DNA of 64,000 nt from Steroidobacteraceae bacterium. Lineage in GTDB: Bacteria; Pseudomonadota; Gammaproteobacteria; Steroidobacterales; Steroidobacteraceae. Positions 7,761-16,800 of this stretch are shown in pieces. The stretch's first letter is position 1, and every line of letters starts with the position of its first letter. The DNA lies in NCBI GenBank assembly GCA_041395505.1, contig JAWLAG010000001.1:1860001-1924000 (forward strand). The letters run 5' to 3'. Made by a program: the position numbers and the translations under genes. Below the pieces are notes generated by a model that was given only the letters and a program-made list of their open reading frames with translations, did no database searches and was not told where the DNA came from.

Positions 7761-10700
7761 ATGCGTCTGACCAAGATCAAGCTTGCGGGCTTCAAGTCTT
7801 TCGTTGATCCAACAGCGGTCGGATTTCCCGGCAACCTGACTGGTGTCGTCGGCCCCAATGGCTGCGGCAAGTCGAACATCATCGACGCAGTCCGATGGGT
7901 GATGGGCGAACTATCTGCCAAGCACTTGCGCGGCGACAGCATGGCGGACGTCATTTTCAACGGCTCAGCAACCCGAAAGCCCGTCGGAGCTGCATCAGTC
8001 GAACTTATTTTCGACAACAGCGATGGCAAGATTGGTGGGCCGTATGCGAGCTATAGCGAAGTATCGCTGAAGCGCGTGGTGAGTCGCGACGGCCAGTCGC
8101 AGTACCTGATCAACGGCGCACGCTGCAGGCGCAAGGACATCACGCAGCTCTTCCTGGGCACAGGGCTCGGATCGCGGAGCTACGCAATCATCGAGCAGGG
8201 AATGATATCCCGCGTCATCGAGGCCAAGGCGGACGATATGCGCGCTTTCGTCGAGGAGGCAGCAGGCATCTCGCGTTACAAGGAGCGGCGCCGGGAGACC
8301 GAAGCCCGGATCAGTGATACCCGCGAAAATCTCGATCGCCTGAACGATGTCCGCGGCGAAATAGACAAGCAGATCCGACATCTGCAGCGCCAGGCGGGTG
8401 CTGCGCGCCGCTACCAGTCTTTCAAGGCCGATGAACGGCGACTCTGGGCGCAGCTGCTGGCATTCAAGCTGCGCGAGTTGGACAACGGTGTCGTATTGCA
8501 CGATGACACCATGCGTGAACGCGAGCTGGCCATGCAGGCCGTGCTCGCCGAGCAGCGCTCCAGTGAGGCAGCCATCGCCACCCAGCGCAGTTTTCACGAT
8601 GAACTGAGCGAACAGATTTCCGCGGTGCAGGGACGCTATTACGAGGCAGGCGCCCAGGTAAGTCGCCTCGAGCAGCAAATCCAGTTCACGCGCGAGAAAC
8701 GCGAGCAGCAGCGCGTCGAGCTTGCGCGTTTGCAGCAGCAGACCGTCGAGGTCGAGGCACATTTGCAGAGAGATGCCGGCGAGCTCGAGAAAATACGCTC
8801 CGAGAAAGCGACATTGGCGCCAGACCACGAACGAGCGGTCATGGCGCAGACCGCGGCGCGTGGTGCCCATGATGATGCGGAAGTTGCAGTGCAGGCCTGG
8901 CAACAGCGCTGGGAGGATTTCAATCGCGAGCTTGGCGGCGCCCAACAGGCCGTTCAGGTCGAGGCAGCCCGCATCGAGCAACTGGAGGCGCAGCTGCGCA
9001 GGCTACAGGCGCACAAGGACCGCATCGCGATCGAGCGGGAAAAGCTGGTCTCGCCGCAGGACGCGGAACAGCTGCGGCGTTTTGATCTCGAGGAATCCGA
9101 ATCGCGCGATCTCATTGCTGCGAACAACGCGGAGCTCGACCGGGGATTTTCCTTAATGCAAGCGCAGCGCGGCGCAATCGAATCGACCGAGGCGCAGCTC
9201 GAGACCGCTCGCAAGAATCGTGAAGCGCTGCAGGCCGAAATTGTAGCGCGCGAAGCATTGCAGAGGGCTTCCCAGCGCTCAGCCGTGCCGCCATCGGCGG
9301 AATTGTTGACGGATCTTGGCCTCGATCGGCGCACGCGACTGGCCGGATCTTTGCAGGTCGCAAGTGGGTGGGAAAGGGCGGTCGAGACCGTACTGGGCGA
9401 CTGGCTCGAAGCAATCTGCATCGACGCGAGCGATGATCTGACGAACATCGTTGAGCGTCTGGCCTCGACCAGCACCTTTCTTGCAGTGCGCGATGTCGGG
9501 CGCGATATACGACCGCAGTTGGACAGCCTTGCGCAGCATGTCAGTGGCGCCGCGGCGGCGGAGCCCTGGTTGGCGGCGGTCAGGATCGCGCCCAGTGTGA
9601 CAGCCGCATTGGCGCGCCGCAGCCAGTTGGGTCCGGGCGAGTCGCTCGTGACCCGCGACGGTGTGTGGGTCGGCCCCAACTGGATAAGAATTCCCGCCAA
9701 CGAGGAAGCTCACTCGGGCGCGATCAGTCGCGAGAAAGAGCTGCGCCAATTGCGCGTTGACCTGCGTGGTGCGATGGACACGGTTGGAGAACTGGAGTCG
9801 AGGCTCGCCACGCAACGTGAACAATATGCGTCGGCCGACGCGACGCGGCAGCAGAGCATGCTGGCATTGGCGCAATTGCAGCAGTCGCATACGGCATTGG
9901 TCGGCAGGCATGCGGCGCTCAAGGCGGTCAGCGAGGAGGCAGCAGCGCGCCTGCAGAAAATCTCGGACGAAGCGCAGCTCGTCGAGCAGGAATTCGCGGA
10001 CGCATCGCAGGCCCTGCGCATTGCACGGCAGCGTCACGACGCAGCGCGCGGCGAAACAACGACGCTGGATGCCCGCCAACCCGAGCTGCAAGCCGAGCGA
10101 GATCACCTGCGTGAACGGCTCGTGGAAATGCGTAATCAGCTGGACCACGCGCAGCTGCAGGTGCGCGAACTCGCGGTTCGCATGGATTCACGCAATGCCG
10201 CGGAAGACACGTTGGCTGCTAATTTGCAGCGCCAACAGGCGCAGTTGGCAACGGCCAGGCAGCAGATCGCGCAACTCGGGCAGGATCTGGAAGATGACGC
10301 CAACCCGGTTCCGGGGTTGGAGCGGGAGTTGGCCGGTCGGCTTGATGCACGCCTTGAACTGGAAGGCGAACTTGCCGAACGGCGCCGCGCCCTCGAGGAG
10401 GCCGAAGCGCAGCTTCGAGCACTCGACGAGCGGCGGCAGACGGCTGAACAAGCCGTCGGGCTCGCTCGCGAGGCAATGGAGGCGGCACGGCTCGCGGCTC
10501 AGGAGACGCGGGTGCGCCGCGAGGGCCTGGCCGAGCAATTCGCGCAAACAGACCAGGATCTAGGCGAGGTCATGGCGGGATTGCCGGCAGACTTCGAACT
10601 GCAGCACTATGAATCCGAGCTGGCGCAGGTGCGCGAAGCGATAGAAAAGCTCGGGCAGGTGAATCTGGCCGCAATCGACGAGCTCAAGGAGCACAGCGAG

Positions 10701-11264
10701 CGCAAGGAATACCTCGATCGGCAGCATGCCGATCTGACCGCCGCACTCGAAACACTGCAACAAGCCATGCGCAAGATCGAGAAAGAAACCCGGGCACGAT
10801 TCAGCGACACCTTCGATCGCATCAATGCCGGCCTGAAAGAGAAATTCCCGCGCTTGTTCGGTGGCGGACACGCCTACCTCGAGTTGAGCGGCGAAGATGA
10901 CCTGACAGCAGGAGTGACCGTCATGGCGCGTCCGCCCGGCAAGCGAAACTCCACGATCTCACAGCTTTCGGGTGGCGAGAAGGCGTTGACCGCGGTTGCG
11001 CTGGTGTTCGCAATATTCGAATTGAATCCTGCGCCTTTCTGTTTGCTGGATGAGGTTGACGCGCCGCTCGATGAGCATAATGTCGGTCGTTTCTGTGACA
11101 TCGTTCGTGAGATGTCGCAACACGTGCAGTTCATCTTTATCACACACAACAAGGCCACGATGGAGCTTGCTGGGCAGCTGCTTGGCGTGACAATGCACGA
11201 AGCGGGCGTCTCGCGCCTGGTCAGCGTGGATGTAGACGAAGCAGTACGGATGGCGGCTGTCTAG
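7761..11264 (+). CDS. smc: Chromosome segregation protein SMC
   Basis: A 1167-residue ATPase of the condensin core. The N-terminal head has the Walker A motif GPNGCGKSN (residues ~30-40) and a QxxIIEQGM-type region; two long coiled coils flank a hinge at about residues 505-660 (near RLAGSLQVASGWERAVETVL). The C-terminal head has the ABC signature QLSGGEKALTAVAL and the Walker B motif FCLLDEVDAPLDE. It acts with ScpA and ScpB, encoded about 7 kb downstream, to compact and segregate the nucleoid. It is followed after 20 bp by zipA and then ligA, a familiar order in Gammaproteobacteria that lack MukBEF. Confidence 0.98.
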   Translation: MRLTKIKLAGFKSFVDPTAVGFPGNLTGVVGPNGCGKSNIIDAVRWVMGELSAKHLRGDSMADVIFNGSATRKPVGAASVELIFDNSDGKIGGPYASYSEVSLKRVVSRDGQSQYLINGARCRRKDITQLFLGTGLGSRSYAIIEQGMISRVIEAKADDMRAFVEEAAGISRYKERRRETEARISDTRENLDRLNDVRGEIDKQIRHLQRQAGAARRYQSFKADERRLWAQLLAFKLRELDNGVVLHDDTMRERELAMQAVLAEQRSSEAAIATQRSFHDELSEQISAVQGRYYEAGAQVSRLEQQIQFTREKREQQRVELARLQQQTVEVEAHLQRDAGELEKIRSEKATLAPDHERAVMAQTAARGAHDDAEVAVQAWQQRWEDFNRELGGAQQAVQVEAARIEQLEAQLRRLQAHKDRIAIEREKLVSPQDAEQLRRFDLEESESRDLIAANNAELDRGFSLMQAQRGAIESTEAQLETARKNREALQAEIVAREALQRASQRSAVPPSAELLTDLGLDRRTRLAGSLQVASGWERAVETVLGDWLEAICIDASDDLTNIVERLASTSTFLAVRDVGRDIRPQLDSLAQHVSGAAAAEPWLAAVRIAPSVTAALARRSQLGPGESLVTRDGVWVGPNWIRIPANEEAHSGAISREKELRQLRVDLRGAMDTVGELESRLATQREQYASADATRQQSMLALAQLQQSHTALVGRHAALKAVSEEAAARLQKISDEAQLVEQEFADASQALRIARQRHDAARGETTTLDARQPELQAERDHLRERLVEMRNQLDHAQLQVRELAVRMDSRNAAEDTLAANLQRQQAQLATARQQIAQLGQDLEDDANPVPGLERELAGRLDARLELEGELAERRRALEEAEAQLRALDERRQTAEQAVGLAREAMEAARLAAQETRVRREGLAEQFAQTDQDLGEVMAGLPADFELQHYESELAQVREAIEKLGQVNLAAIDELKEHSERKEYLDRQHADLTAALETLQQAMRKIEKETRARFSDTFDRINAGLKEKFPRLFGGGHAYLELSGEDDLTAGVTVMARPPGKRNSTISQLSGGEKALTAVALVFAIFELNPAPFCLLDEVDAPLDEHNVGRFCDIVREMSQHVQFIFITHNKATMELAGQLLGVTMHEAGVSRLVSVDVDEAVRMAAV

Positions 11265-11284
11265 ACTTCGGAGGGCGTTGCTGG

Positions 11285-12175
11285 ATGGAAGCGCAATTGC
11301 GATTGGTGCTGATACTGCTTGGCGTCATTGCATTCGCGCTTTTCGCGGTTCGCGAATTGCGCCGCTCGAGAGCCACGCCGAATGCGGGTCAGGGCCGAGA
11401 TAACCTCGAGCGCGGCGCGGCGGCGATCACGGCAGATGGTCCGTCGGCGCGCGAGCCGAAGCTACGACAGCGCAGCGACCACCGTTCATTGCCGGTTGTC
11501 GAGATGCCGCCACCCGACATCACCTCCGCACCGGTCGATGACATCGTCGATGAAGACGACGCGCCTCTGCCGTCGATTCGAGTCGACCGAAGTGGCGAGT
11601 TGCTGCCCGAGGCAGCACCGAGCGAAGGAACCCTGTCACCGGATCTGCAATCCCAGTCGCCCGCTAATGACCTCGATCGACCGGCTGCCGAAACCGTAGC
11701 GGATAATCCTGTCGTTGAGCCGGCGCAGCAGCCGCGCATCATCTGCGACTGGCCGGAAGAGGGTAACCGCCGGGTGCTCAGCCTGCGGTTGGTGCGCCAC
11801 GACGGCGCTGGTATTGCTGGCGGTGACTTGCGACGCGCGCTCGGTCGCGAAGGATTTCGACATGGCCCGATGAGTATCTTTCACCGCACCGATGCCGAGG
11901 GGCGCGTGCTGGTCTCGGCGGCGGACCTTCGCAATCCGGGAGCCTTTGAGATAGAGCAAATGGACGTCAGGAAGTATGCTGGGGTCAATCTGTTCAGCAT
12001 AGTGCCATTGGACGGTGGCGCCGACACCAATACCGCCGAACTTTGCCGCTGCGCGATGACCCTGGCTGACGAACTGGGCGGTGCGCTCGAGGACAGCAAG
12101 GGACAAAGGCTGGACGCAAGTGACGGCGAATCCCTGGCGTGCCTGCTGCGGGAGCCCAGCCGCAGTCTGCAATGA
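11285..12175 (+). CDS. zipA: Cell division protein ZipA
   Basis: A 296-residue inner-membrane protein that anchors FtsZ at midcell. Residues 3-22 form a single N-terminal transmembrane helix with the C-terminus in the cytoplasm; a Pro/Asp-rich variable linker covers about 35-150; the C-terminal FtsZ-binding ZipA domain starts near RRVLSLRLV (160) and includes GPMSIFHR and NLFSIVP. ZipA homologues have low sequence identity, so position between smc and ligA is important supporting evidence. The last codons overlap the ligA start (ATGA). Confidence 0.9.
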   Translation: MEAQLRLVLILLGVIAFALFAVRELRRSRATPNAGQGRDNLERGAAAITADGPSAREPKLRQRSDHRSLPVVEMPPPDITSAPVDDIVDEDDAPLPSIRVDRSGELLPEAAPSEGTLSPDLQSQSPANDLDRPAAETVADNPVVEPAQQPRIICDWPEEGNRRVLSLRLVRHDGAGIAGGDLRRALGREGFRHGPMSIFHRTDAEGRVLVSAADLRNPGAFEIEQMDVRKYAGVNLFSIVPLDGGADTNTAELCRCAMTLADELGGALEDSKGQRLDASDGESLACLLREPSRSLQ

Positions 12176-14187
12176 AAGAGACACCTGCGGCGCGCGTGGC
12201 CAGGCTGCGCGAACTCATCGAGTATCACAACTACCGATACCACGCGTTGGATGACCCCGAAATCCCCGATGCGCAGTTCGATAAGCTGTTCCGCGAACTT
12301 CGTGAACTCGAGGACAAGAACCCGCAACTGATAACACCGCAGTCCCCAACCCGGCGGGTCGGTTCGCAGCCGCTCGATGAGTTCGCGCAAGTGCTGCATG
12401 CCTTGCCGATGTTGTCACTTGACAATGCGTTCTCCGAACAGGATGTGGAGGATTTCGACCGGCGCGCCAGGGAGCGACTCGGATCGGCGGCTGCCCTCGA
12501 ATATGCCGCCGAGCCCAAGCTGGACGGCCTCGCGGTGAGCATCACTTATCGTGACGGTCTGCTGATCCAGGCGGCAACCCGAGGTGACGGTATGCGCGGC
12601 GAGGACATCACCAGCAACGTGCGCACGATCAAGTCCGTTCCGCTGCGCCTGCGCAAAGGTTATCCACCGCTACTGGAAGTGCGCGGCGAGATCTACATGC
12701 CGCTCGCCGGGTTCCGGCAGTTCAACAGCCGGGCCCGGGAACTTGGCCAGAAGGAGTTCAAGAACCCGCGCAATGCCGCGGCGGGTAGCGTGCGCCAGCT
12801 CGATCCGTCGATCACGGCATCTCGTCCATTGGCGATGTTCGTGTACGGACTGGGGGAAGTCTCTGCAGACGTGACACCGCAGCAACAAAGCGCATTGTGG
12901 CCGTGGTTGCGTGAACTTGGCCTGCGAGTGTCCCCGGAAGTACGCCGCGTCGTTGGCGTCCAGGGCTGTCTGGACTATTTCCGGAATATGGCTTCGCGAA
13001 GGCCCGGCCTGCCTTATGAGATCGATGGTGTGGTGTACAAAGTCGACGATATGCGTCTGCAGGAACGGCTTGGTTTTGTATCGCGCGCACCGCGCTGGGC
13101 GGTTGCACACAAGTTCCCGGCGGACGAGGTAGTGACCCTGCTGAAGGATGTCGAATTCCAGGTCGGGCGCACCGGCGCAGTGACACCTGTGGCGCGGCTC
13201 GAACCGGTCGATGTTGGCGGTGTTACGGTAAGCAATGCGACTCTGCACAACATGGATGAAATCGCGCGCAAGGATGTCAGGATCGGTGATCGGGTTGTCG
13301 TTCGCCGTGCCGGGGACGTCATACCGGAAATAGTCCGTGTACTCGTTGGCGAGCGACCGCCCCATGCACGCAAGGTATCGTTGCCACGCAGTTGCCCGGT
13401 TTGCGGCTCTGCCGTATTGCGCACCGAGGACGAAGCGGTCGCCCGGTGTAGCGGCGGATTTGCCTGTCCTGCGCAGCGCAAGGAGATGCTGCGTCATTTC
13501 GCATCGCGTCGCGCGCTGGATATCGACGGACTTGGCGATAAGCTGATCGAGCAGCTAGTCGATGCCGGCCATGTCAATACGCCTGCCGACCTCTATCGTC
13601 TCGACCAGGAAACGCTGGCCGCATTGCCACGGATGGCGGAGAAATCGGCGGGCAATGTGCTCGCCTCGCTGGACAAGAGCAGGACCACGACACTCGCTCG
13701 CCTGCTTTACGCGCTCGGTATTCGCGATGTGGGCGAGGCGACCGCCACGGCTTTGGCCGTGCATTTCGGCTCACTGGAAGCGCTCGCGTGTGCGACCGAA
13801 GAGCAATTCACGGCGGTGCCCGACATTGGCCCGGTGGTAGCGGGCAGTCTGCGGCGCTGGTTTGCCGTCGAGGCGAATCGACGATTACTGGATGACCTGC
13901 AGGCGCTCGGCGTGCATTGGCCCGCGGTGAAGCCCGCGGGGGCGAAAGGCACGGTTCTCGCAGGTAAGACGTTCGTGCTCACCGGCACGCTGCCCGGCAT
14001 GACTCGCGACCAGGCGCGGGATTTGCTGCAGGCCAATGGGGCGAAGGTTGCCGGTTCGGTTTCGAAGCGCACCGATTACGTCGTCGCAGGCTCCGATGCG
14101 GGTTCCAAGCTCGCCAAGGCGCGCGAGCTGGGCATCAAGGTCATAGACGAAGAGGCGTTACGGCAAATCCTCGGCCCTGCGAAATAG
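12172..14187 (+). CDS. ligA: NAD-dependent DNA ligase
   Basis: A 671-residue replicative ligase that seals nicks using NAD+. Order of parts: Ia domain (YHNYRYHALDDPEI), adenylation domain with KLDG (Lys116 is the AMP acceptor) and VRGEIYMP, OB fold (VGRTGAVTPVARLEPV), a four-cysteine zinc finger (CPVCGS near 400, then two more Cys), helix-hairpin-helix repeats (DIDGLGDKLIEQL; GIRDVGEATATALA), and a C-terminal BRCT domain (GKTFVLTGTL, SKRTDYVVAG). The start at 12172 overlaps the zipA stop by 4 bp; an upstream in-frame start at 12139 would lie inside zipA. Confidence 0.98.
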   Translation: MKETPAARVARLRELIEYHNYRYHALDDPEIPDAQFDKLFRELRELEDKNPQLITPQSPTRRVGSQPLDEFAQVLHALPMLSLDNAFSEQDVEDFDRRARERLGSAAALEYAAEPKLDGLAVSITYRDGLLIQAATRGDGMRGEDITSNVRTIKSVPLRLRKGYPPLLEVRGEIYMPLAGFRQFNSRARELGQKEFKNPRNAAAGSVRQLDPSITASRPLAMFVYGLGEVSADVTPQQQSALWPWLRELGLRVSPEVRRVVGVQGCLDYFRNMASRRPGLPYEIDGVVYKVDDMRLQERLGFVSRAPRWAVAHKFPADEVVTLLKDVEFQVGRTGAVTPVARLEPVDVGGVTVSNATLHNMDEIARKDVRIGDRVVVRRAGDVIPEIVRVLVGERPPHARKVSLPRSCPVCGSAVLRTEDEAVARCSGGFACPAQRKEMLRHFASRRALDIDGLGDKLIEQLVDAGHVNTPADLYRLDQETLAALPRMAEKSAGNVLASLDKSRTTTLARLLYALGIRDVGEATATALAVHFGSLEALACATEEQFTAVPDIGPVVAGSLRRWFAVEANRRLLDDLQALGVHWPAVKPAGAKGTVLAGKTFVLTGTLPGMTRDQARDLLQANGAKVAGSVSKRTDYVVAGSDAGSKLAKARELGIKVIDEEALRQILGPAK

Positions 14188-14222
14188 CGGGGCCGAGGTA
14201 CCGTGGAATATACCTGCCGGCG

Positions 14223-15149
14223 CTATTGGGTTTCCTTGCCCTGGGTGTCGCTGGCCTGTGCGGAGTCGGCCGAGCTTTCCGCACTGCCCGCGGCAGCTGG
14301 CGCGGCGACGGCCTCGTTGACGGGCGCCTTGTCGACCTTGGCAGCGCCGATCAGGGTATCGACATAGCTGCGGAAGCGTTTTGCCTGCACCAGCGGCCCC
14401 AATTGTTCCTTGACCGCGTCAAAAGGCGGTGGCGTTGTCTCGCGAGTGTCATCTAGCCGAATGATGTGCCAGCCGAACTGGGACTGAACGGGTGTGTGGG
14501 TATATTCACCCTTTTTCAGAGCTGCTACCGCATCGGAGAATGGCTTCACCATGCGATCGGGCGTGAACCAGCCGAGATCGCCGCCCTGCTGTTTGGATGG
14601 ATCCATGGACTCACGTTGCGCCAACTGCTCGAAGCGCGCTCCTTTCTCCAACTGCGCGATCACCTGCTTGGCATAACTCTCCGTGGCAACGAGTATGTGC
14701 CGCGCCCGATACTCGATCTTGGGCATCGCAGCGACCTGCGTCTCGTATTCGGTACGGATCTCCTGCTCGGTCGGATCCTTGCCTTCGAGATAGCGCTGCT
14801 GGGCGCGTCGCTGCAGCACGTCAAGCCGGGCAAGATAGAGCAGGGCCGCCGTTTCGGGGTCCTTGTCATCGCCGTCGGCGATCGCCTTCTGCGCCACGAC
14901 TTCGGCGCGCACCAGATTGTCCAGCACCTTCTGTCGTTGTTCGGCGCTGATATCCGCGGCCTCTTTGCCGCTCACCGCCTTGACGTAGTAGCCGAAGAGT
15001 TCCTTCGTGAGCGGCTCGCCGTTGACAACCGCGACCTGACTCGATGGATCGAGCTTGGCGGCCGCGGGTGCGGTGGCGGTAGGTTTGCCACCCTGGCAGC
15101 CGACCACCAGAGCGAGAGTCGCCGTCGGCAGGATCAAGAATTTTTTCAT
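14223..15149 (-). CDS. Peptidyl-prolyl cis-trans isomerase lipoprotein, parvulin type
   Basis: A 308-residue exported chaperone-like protein. A lipoprotein signal peptide ends in the lipobox LVVGC (Cys about residue 18). A SurA/PrsA-like N-terminal helical region (VAVVNGEPLTKELFGYYV) is followed by one rotamase domain running from YRARHILVATE to QSQFGWHIIRLDD. The C-terminal tail is Ala/Ser-rich and disordered. In the family such proteins fold outer-membrane or secreted proteins in the periplasm; EpsD-type isomerases are a related alternative. The ATG at 15149 is preferred because it begins the signal peptide; a TTG at 15164 adds five residues. Confidence 0.85.
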   Translation of the reverse strand: MKKFLILPTATLALVVGCQGGKPTATAPAAAKLDPSSQVAVVNGEPLTKELFGYYVKAVSGKEAADISAEQRQKVLDNLVRAEVVAQKAIADGDDKDPETAALLYLARLDVLQRRAQQRYLEGKDPTEQEIRTEYETQVAAMPKIEYRARHILVATESYAKQVIAQLEKGARFEQLAQRESMDPSKQQGGDLGWFTPDRMVKPFSDAVAALKKGEYTHTPVQSQFGWHIIRLDDTRETTPPPFDAVKEQLGPLVQAKRFRSYVDTLIGAAKVDKAPVNEAVAAPAAAGSAESSADSAQASDTQGKETQ

Positions 15150-15196
15150 TTTGTTTCTCAGCAAGTTAGTACATATTCTACAAGTATATTCTAAAC

Positions 15197-15460
15197 TCAG
15201 TCAGGCGCCCTTGCCTCGATGGCCAAGGCATGGATTTCCGTACCGAACAAGTGGCCAAGCGCCGCATTGACCAGGCGATGCATGGCAATGCGCGATTGCC
15301 CGCGGAACCGTTCAGACACAATGATGACGCGAAAGTGCCCCGCGCCGCCAGCGCCGGCATGACCCACGTGCGCCGCACCCTCGTCTGTGACCACGAGCTC
15401 GGTCGGCCCAAGTCGTTCGCGAAGGACCATTTCGATCATTTTGCAGCGCTCGGCGGTCAT
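15197..15460 (-). CDS. BolA family protein
   Basis: An 87-residue protein with the class II KH-like BolA fold: an N-terminal helix with a typical MIEMVLRERL start, the loop VTDEGAAHVGH and the core FRVIIVSERFRGQSRIAMHRLVN. BolA proteins pair with monothiol glutaredoxins and bind a [2Fe-2S] cluster through a conserved histidine; the His in the RxxMHRLVN-like segment is present. The gene overlaps the end of yciB by 4 bp, so both are co-transcribed, an arrangement found in several Gammaproteobacteria. Confidence 0.92.
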   Translation of the reverse strand: MTAERCKMIEMVLRERLGPTELVVTDEGAAHVGHAGAGGAGHFRVIIVSERFRGQSRIAMHRLVNAALGHLFGTEIHALAIEARAPD

Positions 15461-16020
15461 GTTTCTCCCCGGGCGTCTGCGAGATCAGCAGTCTGACGCT
15501 GCAACCATAACACCTGCGCGGCGATGAACACGAAAGTGGCCGCGGTGAGTCCAAACACCTTGAAATTGACCCAGGTTGCTTCCGCAGTATTTCGCGCGAC
15601 CAACAGATTCGCCCATCCGGCTGCTCCGTAGAACAATGCCCAGGCGATGTCAGCCTGCCACCATTTGCGCACAGGTAGTCGCCCCTCAGGGTCGACGGCG
15701 GCACCCAGCAGCCGGCGGCTCAGCGGCGCGTCGACGAAGAGGCGCGCCGCCAGGAACACCACTGCCAGGAGCCATAGGAGAACGGTCGGCTTCCACTGGA
15801 TGTAGGTTGGACTTCTCAGCAACAGCGTGGCGCTGCCGAAGACCAGCACGAGCACGCAGCCGAGGCCGTGCATGAACGGCACGTGGCGGGTTCGCAGCCA
15901 GTCGTAGAGCGCGAGCAGTGGCATGGCGATCATCAATGCACCGGTCGCCCAGTAGATGCCGGCGACGTAGTAGGTGACGAGGAATGCCGCAAGCGGCAGC
16001 AGTTCGATCAGGCTTTGCAT
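15457..16020 (-). CDS. yciB: Septation/intracellular-septation protein A (YciB/IspZ)
   Basis: A 187-residue inner-membrane protein with about five hydrophobic helices, starting LIELLPLAAFLVTYYVAGIYWATG and including the family motifs FGSATLLLRSPTYIQWKPTV and WANLLVARN. Known members take part in cell-envelope maintenance and division in Gram-negative bacteria; the biochemical role is not settled. It is the first gene of the short minus-strand unit yciB-bolA and is divergent from yciO. Confidence 0.93.
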   Translation of the reverse strand: MQSLIELLPLAAFLVTYYVAGIYWATGALMIAMPLLALYDWLRTRHVPFMHGLGCVLVLVFGSATLLLRSPTYIQWKPTVLLWLLAVVFLAARLFVDAPLSRRLLGAAVDPEGRLPVRKWWQADIAWALFYGAAGWANLLVARNTAEATWVNFKVFGLTAATFVFIAAQVLWLQRQTADLADARGET

Positions 16021-16096
16021 CGTTCAAGGAGTACGCGCAATGCGGGCGCGGGCGCGGGTCGATCGGCCTATCATAACCGAATTGGATGGTGTCCAG

Positions 16097-16735
16097 ATGA
16101 GCCAGTTTTTCGCAATTCACCCGCAGAATCCCCAGCAGCGCCTGATTCGGCGGGCCGTGCAGATCGTCAAGGATGGCGGGCTCATCGCCTATCCCACCGA
16201 CTCGTGTTATGCGCTTGGCTGTCATATCGGCGACAAGTCGGCGCTCGAGCGCATCCGCAGGATTCGCGCTGCCGATCGACACCACCATTTCACGTTGGTG
16301 TGTCGCGACCTGGCCGAAATCAGTCGCTATGCGCGAATCGACACAAGCCAGTTTCGCCTTCTGCGCCACGCTTCACCCGGGCCGTATACCTTTATCATGC
16401 AGGCAACGCGCGAGACGCCGAGGCGCCTGCAGCATGAACAGAGGCGCACGATTGGCGTGCGCGTACCTGATCATCCGGTTCCACAGGCGTTGCTTTCGGC
16501 TCTTGGCGAACCATTGATGACCTCGACCCTGCTACTGCCGGGCGAAGCGTTGCCCTTGACGGATGCCGCGGAAATTCGCCAGCGCCTGGAACATGTGCTG
16601 GACGCTGTCCTCGATGGCGGGCACTGCGGTATTGAGCCGACGACGGTGATCGACCTGACCACGACGCCGCCGCAGGTCATTCGCGTGGGCAAAGGCGCGA
16701 TAGATGCACTCGGATTGGCGGTCGCTTCGGTATAA
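16097..16735 (+). CDS. yciO: YciO/Sua5/YrdC-domain protein
   Basis: A 212-residue YrdC-like protein of the YciO branch: SQFFAIHPQNPQQRLI at the start, then GGLIAYPTDSCYALGC, HHHFTLVCRDL, PGPYTFIMQAT and RTIGVRVPDH. TsaC/Sua5 relatives make threonylcarbamoyl-AMP for tRNA t6A; YciO keeps the fold, but its physiological role is less certain. The start at 16097 was chosen because the conserved N-terminus begins there. The stop codon lies inside a TATAAT that may serve trpS. Confidence 0.92.
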   Translation: MSQFFAIHPQNPQQRLIRRAVQIVKDGGLIAYPTDSCYALGCHIGDKSALERIRRIRAADRHHHFTLVCRDLAEISRYARIDTSQFRLLRHASPGPYTFIMQATRETPRRLQHEQRRTIGVRVPDHPVPQALLSALGEPLMTSTLLLPGEALPLTDAAEIRQRLEHVLDAVLDGGHCGIEPTTVIDLTTTPPQVIRVGKGAIDALGLAVASV

Positions 16736-16736
16736 T
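16731..16736 (+). promoter_or_regulatory. Possible -10 element for trpS
   Basis: A perfect TATAAT overlaps the yciO stop codon. No good -35 hexamer is seen at 16-18 bp. A start near 16743 would leave almost no leader for a TTG start at 16750 but about 58 nt for the GTG at 16801, so it bears on the trpS start choice. Confidence 0.4.
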
Positions 16737-16800
16737 CGCTGTCCGTGGCTTGTCTGTTCCCGATTCTCTCAATGACCGACCAATCCCTGGCGCGACCGCG